64,000 nt of DNA from NCBI RefSeq assembly GCF_014639075.1, contig NZ_BMFS01000013.1, forward strand, positions 1-64,000. Direction: 5' to 3'. Positions 9,553 to 19,281 of this stretch are shown in pieces. Below the pieces are notes generated by a model. The model made no database searches. It was not told the DNA's origin and saw only the letters and a program-made list of their open reading frames with translations. Each line of letters opens with the position of its first letter. Positions within the stretch are counted from its first letter, which is position 1. The position numbers were made by a program, and so were the translations under genes. This stretch comes from Glycocaulis albus. Lineage in GTDB: Bacteria > Pseudomonadota > Alphaproteobacteria > Caulobacterales > Maricaulaceae.

Positions 9553-10878
9553 TTAATCAGGCTTCACCAGGCGTGCGATGAAGAAGCCGTCCAGCCCGCC
9601 TTCATTCTCCCACATATCCGGCCGCGTGCGTACATCGCCCTCCGGCGTGAGGGCATCGGCCAGCCCTGGCAGTTCCGCCGCCGTGACTGGCAGCCGGCTG
9701 GCACCGGGCGTGCGCATGAGGAAGGCCGCGATCTGGTTTTCGCCCTCTTCGGGCTCCAGCGAGCAGGTGCAATAGACCAGCCGCCCGCCGGGCCTCAGCA
9801 TGGCAAAGGCGTTGTCGAGCAGCTTTGCCTGCAGGGCGGCGAGGCTGGCGATATCAGTCTCGCTCTTGCTCCAGGCCACATCCGGGCGGCGGCGCAGCGT
9901 GCCGGTCGCGCTGCACGGCGCGTCCAGCAGGACCGCATCCAGTGGCTCCGGCGGCTGCCAGCTTGTGGCATCGGCAGCGGTGATGTCGGCTTTCAGGCCC
10001 GTACGGGCGAGGTTCTGGCTCACGCGCTTCAGGCGCTTTTCGGAACGGTCGACCCCGATGACATCGGCCCCCGCTGCGGCCAGTTGCAGCGTCTTGCCGC
10101 CCGGTGCCGCACAGATATCGGCGATGCGCTCGCCGGCCTTGGGTGCCAGCAGCTTTACCGGCAGCGCCGCTGCTGCATCCTGCGCCCACCAGTTTCCGGC
10201 CTCGAAGCCGGGCAGGGCGGTGACATCGCCAATACCGTCCTTGCGCACCGTGCCGGTGGGAAGAAGGGTGCCGCCGATTTCGCTGGCAAAGCTTGCAGCA
10301 TCGAAACCGGGCTTGCAGGACAGGTCCAGAGGTGGTGCCCCTGCGCGCGCCAGCGCCATCGCGCGCGCCGTCTCCTCGCCGTAAATCTCGCACCAGCGCG
10401 CGCGCAGCCAGTCTGGCAGGTCGGTCAGCGGATCAGCGGCGAGGAACGCCTCCGCTCCCCGTTCCGACACCCGGCGCAGCACGGCATTGGTCAGGCCTTT
10501 GAGGCGCCGCCCGTCTTCCGATGCGCCCATGATGCGCACCCAGCCATCCACCACGGCGTGGGGCGGTGTGTGCAGGACCAGAAGCTCGGCAGAGCCGAGG
10601 GTCAGCACCGTCCGGCCCATCAGTTCGCGCGGACGCAAGGGCTTGTCGAGAAAGGCGTTGAACGCGGTTTCAAGCGTGCCCCGGCGGCGGATCGCGGCGG
10701 AGAGAATCGCGCGGGCAAAGGCCCGGTCGCGTGCCTCCATGGCCTTGTAGCCGGGTTGACCGGCAAGCGCGCTATCGAGCGCCGTGCCATCAGCCTCCAT
10801 GGTGAGAAACGCGTTCAGCGCCGCCTCGCGGGCGGAGAGCGGACGGGGTCTGGGGCGAGTGGCAGGCTTAATTGTCAC
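9553..10878 (-). CDS. rsmB: RsmB/NOP-family 16S rRNA cytosine-C5 methyltransferase
   Basis: A 441-aa SAM-dependent RNA m5C methyltransferase. The N-terminal NusB-like RNA-binding domain (about residues 10-135, [10 protein letters not shown] and later HAVVDGWV) is followed by the Rossmann methyltransferase domain: motif [10 protein letters not shown], motif [19 protein letters not shown] with a catalytic Cys, and motif [15 protein letters not shown]-like with the second Cys. I chose the GTG at 10878 because upstream in-frame codons run inside the DUF2335 gene. This start overlaps the DUF2335 stop by 11 nt, which would couple the two genes translationally. Confidence 0.9.
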   Translation of the reverse strand: MTIKPATRPRPRPLSAREAALNAFLTMEADGTALDSALAGQPGYKAMEARDRAFARAILSAAIRRRGTLETAFNAFLDKPLRPRELMGRTVLTLGSAELLVLHTPPHAVVDGWVRIMGASEDGRRLKGLTNAVLRRVSERGAEAFLAADPLTDLPDWLRARWCEIYGEETARAMALARAGAPPLDLSCKPGFDAASFASEIGGTLLPTGTVRKDGIGDVTALPGFEAGNWWAQDAAAALPVKLLAPKAGERIADICAAPGGKTLQLAAAGADVIGVDRSEKRLKRVSQNLARTGLKADITAADATSWQPPEPLDAVLLDAPCSATGTLRRRPDVAWSKSETDIASLAALQAKLLDNAFAMLRPGGRLVYCTCSLEPEEGENQIAAFLMRTPGASRLPVTAAELPGLADALTPEGDVRTRPDMWENEGGLDGFFIARLVKPD

Positions 10879-11353
10879 GCCGCCCAGTAAAAACACGAGC
10901 CATAATAGTTGCTGCTGGAAGCCCGCCCACACCGAGGACGGCGATGGCGACAGGAACAGCCCAGCCCGTATCGATGCCATAAAAAGCCGGAACAGCCTTC
11001 ATCAACGCGGCGATTGCCAACGCAAAAAAGCCCAGACCAAACTGGGATATTTGCCCCCATCTGCGAAGACTGCGGGACTGAGCGGCTTCTGCTCGTTCGA
11101 TTTCCAATCGGTGGTCGCGTTGGGCCACGGCCCCCCGAACGATTTCTCTGAACAGCTCTTCGTCCAGTGCTTTGTAGTCTCTCAACATCGAAGGCGGTGG
11201 ATAGGCACCCGTCGTCATTTCCATCATGCTCATAAGAGCCGGGTTTTGCGCAAGTTGTTCAGCTGTAATGATTTCTCCCGTCTCAGCCGAAAGCTCTTCA
11301 CTCAATTTCTCTAAGCCGCGCTTGTCTGCGTCGGCAATATGATCTTCATTCAT
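10868..11353 (-). CDS. DUF2335 domain membrane protein
   Basis: A 161-aa protein matching DUF2335. A hydrophilic N-terminal half (residues 1-105) contains the family-like GAYPPPSMLRDYKALDEEL and a basic/acidic helix with AQRDHRLEIE. Two transmembrane segments follow at about 107-125 and 131-151, with a short basic tail (TGRRDN). The function of the family is not established; the author of this call infers membrane anchoring of an N-terminal cytoplasmic domain. The upstream orphan gene overlaps it by 4 nt (ATGA) and it overlaps rsmB by 11 nt. Its base composition is lower in GC than rsmB and purH, hinting at acquisition. Confidence 0.7.
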   Translation of the reverse strand: MNEDHIADADKRGLEKLSEELSAETGEIITAEQLAQNPALMSMMEMTTGAYPPPSMLRDYKALDEELFREIVRGAVAQRDHRLEIERAEAAQSRSLRRWGQISQFGLGFFALAIAALMKAVPAFYGIDTGWAVPVAIAVLGVGGLPAATIMARVFTGRRDN

Positions 11354-11712
11354 TCAGCTTGCTCCAATGGAAGCGAAAGCTGTTCAGAGGCGTCTGAGTG
11401 CCGACTGTAATTTTTTATCATTACAGACAATATTTTTTTGAAATCCGAGGCGCCGCTGTCAATGGAATTGACAGAATTGTATAGTGAGGCGTAAAAGTCA
11501 CTAGCAAAACTTTGCCAGTCGGACTTGCAGGATTTGAATTCATCCAATTCTACGTATAAATTCAACTGAACATAGTTGGCATCCCAACTGTTCATCCCAA
11601 CTAGCAGGTTGTGGAGGTAGTCCGGACGGCGTCGGCTGGCATGCGATGCCGTCCTTAAAATTCGCAAAGCAGCACGAAGCTCAATATCTTTCGTGTTTAC
11701 AGCGGTTGACAT
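11350..11712 (-). CDS. Orphan protein of unknown function, AT-rich
   Basis: A 120-aa soluble, mostly helical-looking protein that I do not recognise. Visible features are an arginine-rich N-terminal part (ALRILRTASHASRRRPDYL), an aromatic/Asn-rich middle (MNSWDANYVQLNLYVELDEF), and an SDFKKILSVMIKNYSRH stretch before an acidic, glutamine-ending tail. No signal peptide or membrane segment. The codons are clearly AT-rich compared with the neighbours (runs such as tttttt and attttttta). It overlaps the DUF2335 gene by 4 nt (ATGA). I chose the ATG at 11712; an alternative in-frame start is at 11742. It could act as a partner of the DUF2335 protein. Confidence 0.6.
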   Translation of the reverse strand: MSTAVNTKDIELRAALRILRTASHASRRRPDYLHNLLVGMNSWDANYVQLNLYVELDEFKSCKSDWQSFASDFYASLYNSVNSIDSGASDFKKILSVMIKNYSRHSDASEQLSLPLEQAE

Positions 11713-11781
11713 GGCAGGCTCCAAACCTCTCGACGGCGACAAGATTACGCAATTCGATCCCTGAGTATATGGGTAAGCGCG

Positions 11782-12939
11782 CTAGGGTTGGGTAGCCTCT
11801 CTCTCCAGACGGCGCTTTTCGCTGGCGCGCTGTTTCACGCTTTCAGAGCGCAGCTGCCCGCAGGCGGCGAGGATATCGCGGCCTCTGGGCGTGCGGATGG
11901 GGCTGGCATAGCCCGCCTTGTTCACGATGTCGGCAAAGCGCTCGATCGTCGCCCAGTCGGAACACTCGTAAGGCGAGCCCGGCCACGGGTTGAACGGGAT
12001 GAGGTTGATCTTGGACGGGATGCCCTGCAGCAGGCGCACCAGCGCCTTGGCTTCGCCGGGCGAGTCATTCACGCCCTTGAGCATCACATATTCAAACGTT
12101 ACCCGCTTGGAGTTGGAAAGCTCAGGATAGGCGCGGATCGCGTCCATCAGCTCGGCAATCGGGTATTTCCTGTTCAGCGGCACCAGCTCGTCGCGCAAGC
12201 CGTCATTGGTAGCGTGCAGGGAGATCGCCAGCATGGTGTTGGTGCGTGCACCCAGCTCCTCGATTTTCGGCACCACGCCGGAGGTGGAAACCGTGATGCG
12301 GCGGCGGCCAATGCCGATGCCTTCACCGTCCGAGATCACGTCAATCGCATCAGAGACATGATCGAGATTGTAGAGCGGCTCGCCCATGCCCATGAACACC
12401 ACATTGGTGATCTGGCGGTCTTCCAGCCGGCTCGGCCATTCGGCCAGATCATCCTTGGCGATGAGCACCTGCTGGACGATCTCTGCGGCGGTCAGATTGC
12501 GCACCAGCGCCTGCGTGCCGGTATGGCAGAAAGTGCAGTTGAGCGTGCAGCCCACCTGGCTGGACACGCACAGAGCGCCGGACCGGCCCACACCGGGAAT
12601 GAACACGGTCTCGCATTCCACGCCCGGTGACAGCTCGATCAGGTATTTGCGCGTGCCATCGACACTCACCTGACGATCAGTGATGCGCGGACGGGCGAGG
12701 GTGAAATGCTCAGGCAGACGCTCTCGCAGCTCCTTGGAGATGTCCGTCATCGCGGCAAAATCAGTGATGCCGTACTGATAGACCCAGCGCCAGATCTGGC
12801 CTGAACGCATCTTCGCCTTTGCCTCGTCGACCAGCCCCGTGGCGATGAGGGAATCGCGAATCTGGTTGCGCGTCATCCCGGCAAGGGACGGCGTCACGGC
12901 GGGCCGCCTGGCGGCCGATAGATCAAGGGTCGTGCTCAT
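11782..12939 (-). CDS. rlmN: Dual-specificity 23S rRNA A2503 / tRNA A37 methyltransferase
   Basis: Radical-SAM enzyme that methylates C2 of adenosine 2503 in 23S rRNA and A37 in some tRNAs. The 385-aa protein carries the cluster motif [13 protein letters not shown] (CxxxCxxC), the SAM-binding FMGMGEP, and the C-terminal catalytic cysteine in [10 protein letters not shown]. An N-terminal helical domain occupies residues 1-100. The open frame extends upstream to 13764, but similarity and composition start at the ATG at 12939, and the extension lies opposite the DUF6065 gene. The C-terminal tail is Arg/Lys-rich. It is divergent from DUF6065. Confidence 0.95.
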   Translation of the reverse strand: MSTTLDLSAARRPAVTPSLAGMTRNQIRDSLIATGLVDEAKAKMRSGQIWRWVYQYGITDFAAMTDISKELRERLPEHFTLARPRITDRQVSVDGTRKYLIELSPGVECETVFIPGVGRSGALCVSSQVGCTLNCTFCHTGTQALVRNLTAAEIVQQVLIAKDDLAEWPSRLEDRQITNVVFMGMGEPLYNLDHVSDAIDVISDGEGIGIGRRRITVSTSGVVPKIEELGARTNTMLAISLHATNDGLRDELVPLNRKYPIAELMDAIRAYPELSNSKRVTFEYVMLKGVNDSPGEAKALVRLLQGIPSKINLIPFNPWPGSPYECSDWATIERFADIVNKAGYASPIRTPRGRDILAACGQLRSESVKQRASEKRRLEREATQP

Positions 12940-13062
12940 GGCCGCGCGATATACGCCAATCGGGGCGAAAATGCGAGGGCGTAGGGTGCGGGATACGCCT
13001 TCCCGCTCTCCGGAGGCCGCGCTAGGCTGCGCTCTTTCGCAGCTTCGTGATTTGATCGTTCC

Positions 13063-13827
13063 ATGAAACTCCTCTGCCATCCCCTCGCCGCGCAGGCGCC
13101 CACCATCCGCGCCGCTTCCGGCCGCCGCCAGTGGATGGATGATACGCCCGAAAGCTTTGCCTATCGCTGCCTGCCGCTGGCGGTCGCCAACCAGCATGGC
13201 TGGGAGGTGTTCACGCCGACAGGGCTGACCGCGCGCTGGAATGGCGGGGTGCGGGTGGAGGATGTCGAGGTTATCCTCGATGATCCGCTGACCATGCACC
13301 AGCCGGGCAGCGCGATGACCAATTTCGGCTCCGGCATCCTCACCTTCGAGATGAGTTTCCTGCTGCGCACGCCGCCCGGCTGGAACACATGGGTCACCGG
13401 CCCGGTCAATGGCGTGAAGGACGGGATTGCGCCGCTCTCCGGCGTGATCGAGACCGACTGGAGCCCCTATTCCTTCACCATGAACTGGCGCTTTACCAGG
13501 CCCGGCGAGGTGCGCTTCGAGGCTGGCGAGGCGGTGGCCCATTTCTTCCCCGTGCGCCGTGATCTGTTTGACCGGATCACGCCGGAACTGCGCGCCATTC
13601 ACTCCGATCCGAAAACGCTGGAACAGCTCAATAACTGGCGGGAAAGCCGCGAGGATTTTGCCGGCCGCCTGAAAACCGGCGACAAGGAAGCGGCAGAGGA
13701 AAAATGGCAGAAAGGCTATTATCGCGGCCTGATGCCGGACGGAAAGAAAGGCCCCGCCGATCACAAGACGAAAGTGCGGGTGGCCGAGTTCAAACCATCA
13801 GAGCCCAAGCCGGGGAAGGGGCTGTAG
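13063..13827 (+). CDS. DUF6065 family protein
   Basis: A 254-aa soluble protein resembling DUF6065. Characteristic segments are [18 protein letters not shown] followed by ANQHGWEV near residue 50, [11 protein letters not shown] around residue 90, then [14 protein letters not shown] and [18 protein letters not shown]. The pattern suggests a beta-rich single domain. The C-terminal 60 residues are charged and lysine-rich. The biological role is unknown to me. It faces away from rlmN across a 123-nt divergent gap and ends 2 nt from the convergent sterol-desaturase stop; the two stops lie in a TAGGCCTA palindrome (13825-13832). Confidence 0.75.
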   Translation: MKLLCHPLAAQAPTIRAASGRRQWMDDTPESFAYRCLPLAVANQHGWEVFTPTGLTARWNGGVRVEDVEVILDDPLTMHQPGSAMTNFGSGILTFEMSFLLRTPPGWNTWVTGPVNGVKDGIAPLSGVIETDWSPYSFTMNWRFTRPGEVRFEAGEAVAHFFPVRRDLFDRITPELRAIHSDPKTLEQLNNWRESREDFAGRLKTGDKEAAEEKWQKGYYRGLMPDGKKGPADHKTKVRVAEFKPSEPKPGKGL

Positions 13828-13829
13828 GC

Positions 13830-14624
13830 CTACTTCCGCACCAGCGGCCAGGCGAGTTCGCGCGCGGCGGTGACCGGCTCCAGCCCTTCAATGCCATAGG
13901 TTTCGGGATAGCGCCGGGTGATCTTGGCGGTGCCGAACAGCACATCCCAGAAGAAGAGCAGATTGCCGTAATTGCCCTTGTAGTGGGTAACCCCATCCTC
14001 CTTGTGCAGGCCGTGATGGGCGGCATGGGTGGCGGGCGTGGAGATCGTGCGTTCGATCACCCACATCAGCGGCGAGAGCGCCTTGATCCGGTAGAGCGGC
14101 TCATCCCAGCGCCATGAGGAATGGGCGCCGAAAATCACACTCATCTTGACGATCAGATAGGCGATATAGACCGGGCCGAACCCCAGATGGACCAGCACCG
14201 CTGACACCCAAATTCCCGGCATGAATAAATAGTAGAAAAGATTGTTCCGGTAGGCGATGCGCACGCTCATATACCCGCCCGAATGGTGCGCGCGGTGGAG
14301 GTTGTAGAGCCAGGGGAAGGTGTGGCTCGCCCGGTGCCACCAGTATTGGGTCATGTCGTCGCCGACCAGCAAAATGGCGAGCATTACCCACCAGGGCAGA
14401 GTGCTGAGAGCGCCTTCAGAGCCGGGCCGCACCCACTCCACCAGTATCGGCGCAATCGCGAAGATCGCCGGTACGGTCAACAAGATGATGGTCAGCGTCG
14501 AGACCCCCTCGATCACGGCATCGCGGCGGGACACGCGGCCCTTCGGGCTGAACCGCCCTACCAGGATTTCCAGACACGCAAAGCCGATGAAAATGGCCGG
14601 AATGACAAGCTTTTCGTCGAACAT
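13830..14624 (-). CDS. Sterol desaturase / fatty acid hydroxylase superfamily protein
   Basis: A 264-aa integral-membrane di-iron enzyme. Three histidine clusters expected for the superfamily are present: WWHRASH, LHRAHH and, near the C terminus, ATHAAHHG. Hydrophobic helices span roughly residues 5-22, 40-58, 78-95 and 140-175. The substrate could be a lipid, hopanoid or carotenoid; sequence alone does not decide. The start is the ATG at 14624: AAAGGAG lies eight bases upstream, whereas starts at 14666 and 14675 lack a site. It is divergent from a LysR regulator with a palindrome between, so it may be the regulator's target. Confidence 0.85.
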   Translation of the reverse strand: MFDEKLVIPAIFIGFACLEILVGRFSPKGRVSRRDAVIEGVSTLTIILLTVPAIFAIAPILVEWVRPGSEGALSTLPWWVMLAILLVGDDMTQYWWHRASHTFPWLYNLHRAHHSGGYMSVRIAYRNNLFYYLFMPGIWVSAVLVHLGFGPVYIAYLIVKMSVIFGAHSSWRWDEPLYRIKALSPLMWVIERTISTPATHAAHHGLHKEDGVTHYKGNYGNLLFFWDVLFGTAKITRRYPETYGIEGLEPVTAARELAWPLVRK

Positions 14625-14677
14625 GGATGGGGCTCCTTTGAAGCCACCATCTGTGAGCCAATTCATAACTTCCAATA

Positions 14678-14687
14678 CAATTAATTG
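14678..14687. promoter_or_regulatory. Candidate LysR operator in the divergent gap
   Basis: CAATTAATTG is a perfect 10-bp palindrome in the gap between the desaturase and the LysR gene (14625-14719). It is flanked by CAAT (14673-14676) and ATTG (14688-14691), extending the dyad with slight asymmetry. It is the only AT-rich stretch nearby, 33 bases before the LysR start. LysR regulators usually bind such dyads in a divergent gap; binding here is inferred. Confidence 0.45.
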
Positions 14688-14719
14688 ATTGAAGTATAAC
14701 CAGATGGCATGATGCGCTC

Positions 14720-15580
14720 ATGCTCACCCTGCGTAATGCCCGCCTGTTCATCGCTTGCGCCGATTCCGGCACGCTCACGGCGGCCGCTGGGGTGCTCAAT
14801 GTTTCCCAGCCCGCGGCGACGAAGTCTCTGGCGCAGCTTGAAGGTGCGCTTGGCGGAACGCTCTTTGAGCGGTCTGGCCGCCGCCTTACCCTGACCGCGC
14901 TGGGAGAAGCCCTGCTGCCGCGGGCCCGGGCACTGGTGCAGCAGGCGCGCGATATGGAGGCGGAGGCCAGGCGCTGGCGCTCGGGCGACGATGGCCTGAT
15001 CCGGCTTGGCGCCGGTCCGGCTGTGGCGTTCAGCCTGCTGCCTGACGCTGTGAAGCGGTTTTATGGCTCTGGCAACGCTGCGCGCCTGACCGTGCGCTCT
15101 GGCGCCGCAGGAGAGCTGATCGAGCGTCTGCGGCGCGGCGAACTGGACCTTGTGGTAGCCGACCGGGGTGATGATGAAGCCGATCCGGGCCTTGCCACGC
15201 GCGCTCTGCCAGACCAGAGCCTTGCCGCCGCCGTCCGCCCCGGCCACCCGGCGCTCGCCGGTGCGCCGCTGGAGGATTTCCGCATCGCGACGGCCACGCC
15301 GCCAGAGCGCCTGCGCCAGTTTCCGCTAGGCTGGAATGCGGGCGCGCCGGGTATTGTCTGCGATGATTATGGCGTGCTGGCGCGCGCCTGCGCGGTGTCT
15401 GACCATATCCTCATCGCGCCTGCGCCCGTCATGGCGCGCATTCTCGCCGAGCACGCTCTGGTGCCATTATCGGGAGAGGTCTCCGCGCTCGTCGTGCGCC
15501 CGGCCCTGATCTGGCGCGCCGACGCCCCGGCCAGCGCCGCGCGCGAGGCCCTGTGTGCGTGCTTTGAGGGGGTGACCTAA
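14720..15580 (+). CDS. LysR-family transcriptional regulator
   Basis: A 286-aa regulator with the standard LysR layout. The N-terminal winged helix-turn-helix (residues 1-60) contains AGVLNVSQPAATKSLAQLE and LFERSGRRLTLT. A periplasmic-binding-like effector domain follows (residues 90-285). The effector is unknown. It is transcribed away from the sterol-desaturase gene, the classic arrangement for a LysR protein and its target. Its stop overlaps by 4 nt (CTAA) with that of the small convergent membrane-protein gene. Confidence 0.92.
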   Translation: MLTLRNARLFIACADSGTLTAAAGVLNVSQPAATKSLAQLEGALGGTLFERSGRRLTLTALGEALLPRARALVQQARDMEAEARRWRSGDDGLIRLGAGPAVAFSLLPDAVKRFYGSGNAARLTVRSGAAGELIERLRRGELDLVVADRGDDEADPGLATRALPDQSLAAAVRPGHPALAGAPLEDFRIATATPPERLRQFPLGWNAGAPGIVCDDYGVLARACAVSDHILIAPAPVMARILAEHALVPLSGEVSALVVRPALIWRADAPASAAREALCACFEGVT

Positions 15581-15801
15581 CGCAAGCGCGTCTTTTTCTT
15601 CTTCTTGCCTGCCCCTTGCGCCGTCATCACCAGCACGCCGGTAAAGCCAAGGGCAAACAGAAGGCCGACAATTGCGCCCGCTACCCAGCTCTCCATGAGC
15701 AGGGTGAACAGGAGCGCCAGCAGCACCCCTGTCCCTATGGGCAATACCATCACCCGTAAGGGCGGCAGCTTGCGGCTATTGCGTGAGGCCGGTGATGTCA
15801 C
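15577..15801 (-). CDS. Small two-helix membrane protein with lysine-rich tail
   Basis: A 74-aa protein of unknown function. Two hydrophobic helices at about residues 18-36 and 40-60 are followed by a strongly basic C terminus, GAGKKKKKTRLR, probably facing the cytosol. The annotated start is a GTG at 15801, which overlaps the 3' end of the metallo-hydrolase gene by 26 nt; an ATG at 15750 would remove the overlap and leave 57 aa. The same orientation suggests cotranscription with the metallo-hydrolase. Confidence 0.55.
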   Translation of the reverse strand: MTSPASRNSRKLPPLRVMVLPIGTGVLLALLFTLLMESWVAGAIVGLLFALGFTGVLVMTAQGAGKKKKKTRLR

Positions 15802-16675
15802 GATAGAAGGTCCAGATCATTCGCTCGGTGGTGATGAAACCCCAGTTCCACGCATCATGGAAGTCGCTTAGCGGATTTTGTTCCTGAATCGCTGCCAGAT
15901 CATGGCCCTCTTCCACCAGCGCGGCGACGCGCGCGCGCCCCTCGATCAGCATGTCACGGCTGGCGATCAGGTCATCACGGGTGGATAGCGGGCCGTGACC
16001 GGCGATAAAGCGGGTCTCGTCATCGCTAAAGCCGATGATTTCGTCCAGCGCGGCGATGAACCCTTCCACCGAGCCACCGGCATCCAGATCGATGAAGGGG
16101 TAGCGCCCGGAAAACAGCAGATCGCCCATATGGATGATATTGGCGTCAGCGATATTGACGATGATATCGCCATCGGTGTGCGCATTGGCAAAGTGCAGCA
16201 CCTCGCCTGTCACACCAAAGCGGCTGAGCATCATCGCCTCGCTGACGAGGATATCGGGCAGGAAGGCCTCGTCCAGCGCCGCCGGCGTGCGGCCTGTCAG
16301 CTGGCTGGTGACCGGGTTGGCGAGCCGCTCGGCCACATTGCGGTGGGCGAGGATCCCGGCCCCCAGCGCCGCGAAATGCGCATTACCGAGCACATGATCG
16401 CCATGGAAATGCGTGTTGATGACCAGCGTCGGCGTGCGTCCGCCGCTCGCCCCGCGCACCGCCGCTTCCAGATCATCGAGGAAAGGCGGCATCTGCGTGT
16501 CGATCAGGATCAGATGATCGCCCGCCTCGATAAGCCCCACATTGCCCGCCCGGTCATTGGCGATCATGTAGATGCCGTCTTCCAGCTCGGTCGTCTGAAA
16601 GCCGTTTTCCTGGGCGATAGCCCCGGCAGTCAGGGCAAGGCTGGCGGCAAGCGTGGTGGTGAGTGTGCGCAGCAT
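15776..16675 (-). CDS. Secreted metallo-beta-lactamase-fold hydrolase
   Basis: A 299-aa exported protein: an N-terminal signal peptide with predicted cleavage after AGAIA (about residue 21), then an MBL fold. The metal-binding HFHGDH motif lies near residue 88, with later ligands in FANAHTDGD and IAGHGPLS. The layout fits the periplasmic MBL group that includes class B beta-lactamase-like and quinoprotein-relay-like proteins. I see no features allowing a claim of beta-lactamase activity. It is divergent from the SH3 gene and probably in one transcript with the small membrane protein downstream. Confidence 0.86.
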   Translation of the reverse strand: MLRTLTTTLAASLALTAGAIAQENGFQTTELEDGIYMIANDRAGNVGLIEAGDHLILIDTQMPPFLDDLEAAVRGASGGRTPTLVINTHFHGDHVLGNAHFAALGAGILAHRNVAERLANPVTSQLTGRTPAALDEAFLPDILVSEAMMLSRFGVTGEVLHFANAHTDGDIIVNIADANIIHMGDLLFSGRYPFIDLDAGGSVEGFIAALDEIIGFSDDETRFIAGHGPLSTRDDLIASRDMLIEGRARVAALVEEGHDLAAIQEQNPLSDFHDAWNWGFITTERMIWTFYRDITGLTQ

Positions 16676-16778
16676 GGGGTTCTCCGTTTTTCAATGTCCG
16701 TCAGCATACATGGGCCAGCAAGTACCGGCGCCAAGCTTAACCTCGAATTCACCACAGCGCGCCAGTTTCATCTGCCTG

Positions 16779-17375
16779 ATGATCCGCTCCGTTTTCGCCC
16801 CGTTCCTGATTGCCGGAATCGCCGCGCTCGCGGCGGCTGCGCCTGTGTTCGCGCAAGCGTGCGACACGCCATCGGGCCAGCCTGTGCCACGCTTCGTGAC
16901 CTTGAAATTCACCGAAGTACGCGGGCGTATCGGCCCGTCGACCAGCCATCCGGTGCGCTGGGACTACCGCCGTCAGGGATTGCCGGTGCAGATCGTCGCC
17001 GAGACGGAAAACTGGCGCCGCGTGCGGGACCCGCACGGCGAGGAAAGCTGGATGCACCGGCGCACGCTCTCTGGCCGCCGGGCGGTGCATGTCATCGAGG
17101 AAACCGGGCTGCACACGCGCCCCGATGTCGAATCGCCTGAAACGGCGCGGGCAGAGCCCGGCGCGATTTTATGGCTGGAGCGGTGCCGTTCTGGCTGGTG
17201 CCGCCTTGAGTCCGACGGCGTGCGCGGCTGGGTGATCGCGAGCCATCTGTGGGGCACCTACGCACATGAGCAGGCCGCTACGCCGGACCCTGAGTCTGCT
17301 GCTGGCCCGCCCTGCAATGGCGCGCGCAGCGCGGTGCAGGAGACGGCAGCCGCGCAAGGCGGTGCAGGCCTCTAG
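16779..17375 (+). CDS. Exported SH3-like domain protein
   Basis: A 198-aa exported protein with signal peptide (residues 1-25, ending PVFAQA). It has two bacterial SH3-like repeats: residues ~36-90 ([19 protein letters not shown], with the WMHRR end typical of the group) and residues ~96-160 ([12 protein letters not shown], ending [12 protein letters not shown]). Such domains usually bind peptidoglycan or other periplasmic partners. The last 35 residues are alanine/proline-rich and unstructured. I chose the ATG at 16779 because it gives the signal peptide; upstream in-frame codons run over the divergent gap. Confidence 0.78.
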   Translation: MIRSVFAPFLIAGIAALAAAAPVFAQACDTPSGQPVPRFVTLKFTEVRGRIGPSTSHPVRWDYRRQGLPVQIVAETENWRRVRDPHGEESWMHRRTLSGRRAVHVIEETGLHTRPDVESPETARAEPGAILWLERCRSGWCRLESDGVRGWVIASHLWGTYAHEQAATPDPESAAGPPCNGARSAVQETAAAQGGAGL

Positions 17376-17536
17376 CGCGCCCGGCTGCATCAGGGGGAGA
17401 CACAGGGACTTTGCCCGGTCTAGATTGCCGCCAATCAACCGGTGCCGGTTCATTGCGCGCCGCCCGTCAAACCCCTTGGCCGCTCTGGCGTGCATGCATG
17501 CCCGCCTCGCAAATGGCCCATCAGGCAGAAACTCTC

Positions 17537-18073
17537 ATGTCCCAATACCCTTCCAGCTTCAATTATGATGGTCTGATCGAGTGCGGAAAGGGCCGGCTTT
17601 TCGGCCCCGGCAACGCCCAGCTTCCGCTTCCCCCCATGCTTATGGTGGACCGCATCACCCACATCTCCGGCGAAGGCGGAAAGTATGGCAAGGGCCAGGT
17701 CGTCGCCGAACTCGATATCAATCCCGATCTCTGGTTCTTCGCCTGCCATTTCGAGGGCGATCCGGTAATGCCGGGCTGCCTGGGCCTTGATGCGATGTGG
17801 CAGCTGGTCGGCTTCTTCCTTGGCTGGTCGGGCGCGCCCGGCAAGGGCCGTGCGCTGGGCGTGGGCGAGGTGAAATTCACCGGCCAGGTGACCCCGGACG
17901 TCAAGAATGTGCGTTACGTGATTGATCTCAAGCGCGTCATCATGCGCAAGCTTGTGCTCGGGCTTGCCGATGGCCATGTCGAGGCGGACGGGAAGGTGAT
18001 CTACACCGCAACCGACCTGCGCGTGGGCCTGTTCAAGCCCGAGGAGATGAACCAGTCAGGAGCGTCTGCATGA
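17537..18073 (+). CDS. fabA: 3-hydroxydecanoyl-ACP dehydratase/isomerase
   Basis: Key enzyme of anaerobic unsaturated fatty-acid synthesis: dehydrates 3-hydroxydecanoyl-ACP and isomerises the trans-2 to the cis-3 product. The 178-aa hot-dog-fold protein shows [20 protein letters not shown] at the N terminus and the catalytic His71 and Asp85 in [10 protein letters not shown] and [10 protein letters not shown]. The ATG at 17537 fits the family length of about 170; an in-frame codon at 17411 looks too far upstream. Its stop overlaps the fabB start (ATGA), forming a coupled fabAB pair. Confidence 0.96.
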   Translation: MSQYPSSFNYDGLIECGKGRLFGPGNAQLPLPPMLMVDRITHISGEGGKYGKGQVVAELDINPDLWFFACHFEGDPVMPGCLGLDAMWQLVGFFLGWSGAPGKGRALGVGEVKFTGQVTPDVKNVRYVIDLKRVIMRKLVLGLADGHVEADGKVIYTATDLRVGLFKPEEMNQSGASA

Positions 18074-19281
18074 GACGTGTCGTCGTAACCGGTATAGGCA
18101 TCGTGTCTTCCATCGGGGAAGACAAGGAAAAGGTCGCTGCAGCGCTGAAAGCCGGCAAGTCCGGTGTGATAGCCGCGCCCGAATACGCCGAGCTGAACTT
18201 CAAGTGCCAGGTGCATGCCCGCCCGCCGGTGAAGGCGGCCGACCATGTCGACAAGCGCGCCATGCGCTTCATGGGCGAAGGGGCAGGCTGGGCCTATATG
18301 TCGATGGAGCAGGCCATCGCCGATGCGGGCCTTGAGCCGGGCGATGTCTCCAATCCGCGCACCGGCCTGATCGTCGGCACGGGCGGCCCCTCGACAGAGG
18401 CCATTGTCACCGCTGCCGATATCACGCGCGACAAGGGTCCGCGCCGCATCGGCCCGTTCGCGGTGCCAAAGGCGATGGCTTCGACGGGTTCTGCAACGCT
18501 CGCCACCCCCTTCCAGATCAAGGGGATCAATTATTCGATCAGCTCGGCCTGCACCACCTCGCTGCATTGCATTGGCGCGGCGGCCGAGCAGATCCAGTGG
18601 GGCAAGCAGGATGTGATGTTCGCCGGCGGCGGCGAGGAGCTGCACTGGTCGCTTTCCAACCTGTTTGACGCCATGGGCGCGATGAGCTCGGGCTATAACG
18701 ACACGCCTGAGCGCGCGAGCCGCGCCTTCGACAAGGACCGTGATGGCTTCGTCATCGCGGGCGGGGCGGGCATTCTGGTGCTGGAAGAATATGAGCGGGC
18801 GAAAGCACGCGGCGCGAAAATCCATGCCGAGATTGTCGGCTATGGCGCGACGTCCGATGGCCATGACATGGTCCAGCCCTCGGGCGAGGGCGCGATCCGC
18901 TGCATGCAGAACGCCATTGCCGAGGCGGGCGGGCGCACAATCGACTATATCAACCCGCACGCCACCTCCACGCCCGTGGGCGACATCAAGGAGATGGGCG
19001 CGCTGCGCGAGCTGTTCGGTGACAATGTTCCCGCGCTCTCGGCCACCAAGTCGATGACCGGCCATTCGCTGGGCGCCGCCGGTGTGCAGGAAGCGATCTA
19101 CTGCCTCCTGATGATGCGCGACGGGTTCATCGCGCCGTCGATCAATATCGACAATCTCGACCCCGAATTCGATGGCCTTCCCATCGTGACGGAGACCACG
19201 AAGGCCGAGATCACCACGGCCCTCTCCAACTCGTTCGGCTTTGGCGGCACCAATGGCACGGTGATCTTCTCGAAGGTTTGA
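18070..19281 (+). CDS. fabB: 3-oxoacyl-ACP synthase I
   Basis: Condensing enzyme that elongates the cis-unsaturated intermediate made by FabA. The 403-aa thiolase-fold protein has the nucleophile Cys161 in [10 protein letters not shown] and the two catalytic histidines in [11 protein letters not shown] (about 297) and TGHSLGAAG (about 332). The C-terminal [10 protein letters not shown] loop is also present. The gene overlaps fabA by 4 nt. In many alphaproteobacteria fabI follows; here a repeat-filled gap and nrdB follow instead. Confidence 0.97.
   Translation: MRRVVVTGIGIVSSIGEDKEKVAAALKAGKSGVIAAPEYAELNFKCQVHARPPVKAADHVDKRAMRFMGEGAGWAYMSMEQAIADAGLEPGDVSNPRTGLIVGTGGPSTEAIVTAADITRDKGPRRIGPFAVPKAMASTGSATLATPFQIKGINYSISSACTTSLHCIGAAAEQIQWGKQDVMFAGGGEELHWSLSNLFDAMGAMSSGYNDTPERASRAFDKDRDGFVIAGGAGILVLEEYERAKARGAKIHAEIVGYGATSDGHDMVQPSGEGAIRCMQNAIAEAGGRTIDYINPHATSTPVGDIKEMGALRELFGDNVPALSATKSMTGHSLGAAGVQEAIYCLLMMRDGFIAPSINIDNLDPEFDGLPIVTETTKAEITTALSNSFGFGGTNGTVIFSKV

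Noticed and set aside
12940-13764. An N-terminal extension of rlmN
   Set aside because: The extension overlaps the DUF6065 gene antisense; RlmN similarity begins at the ATG at 12939.
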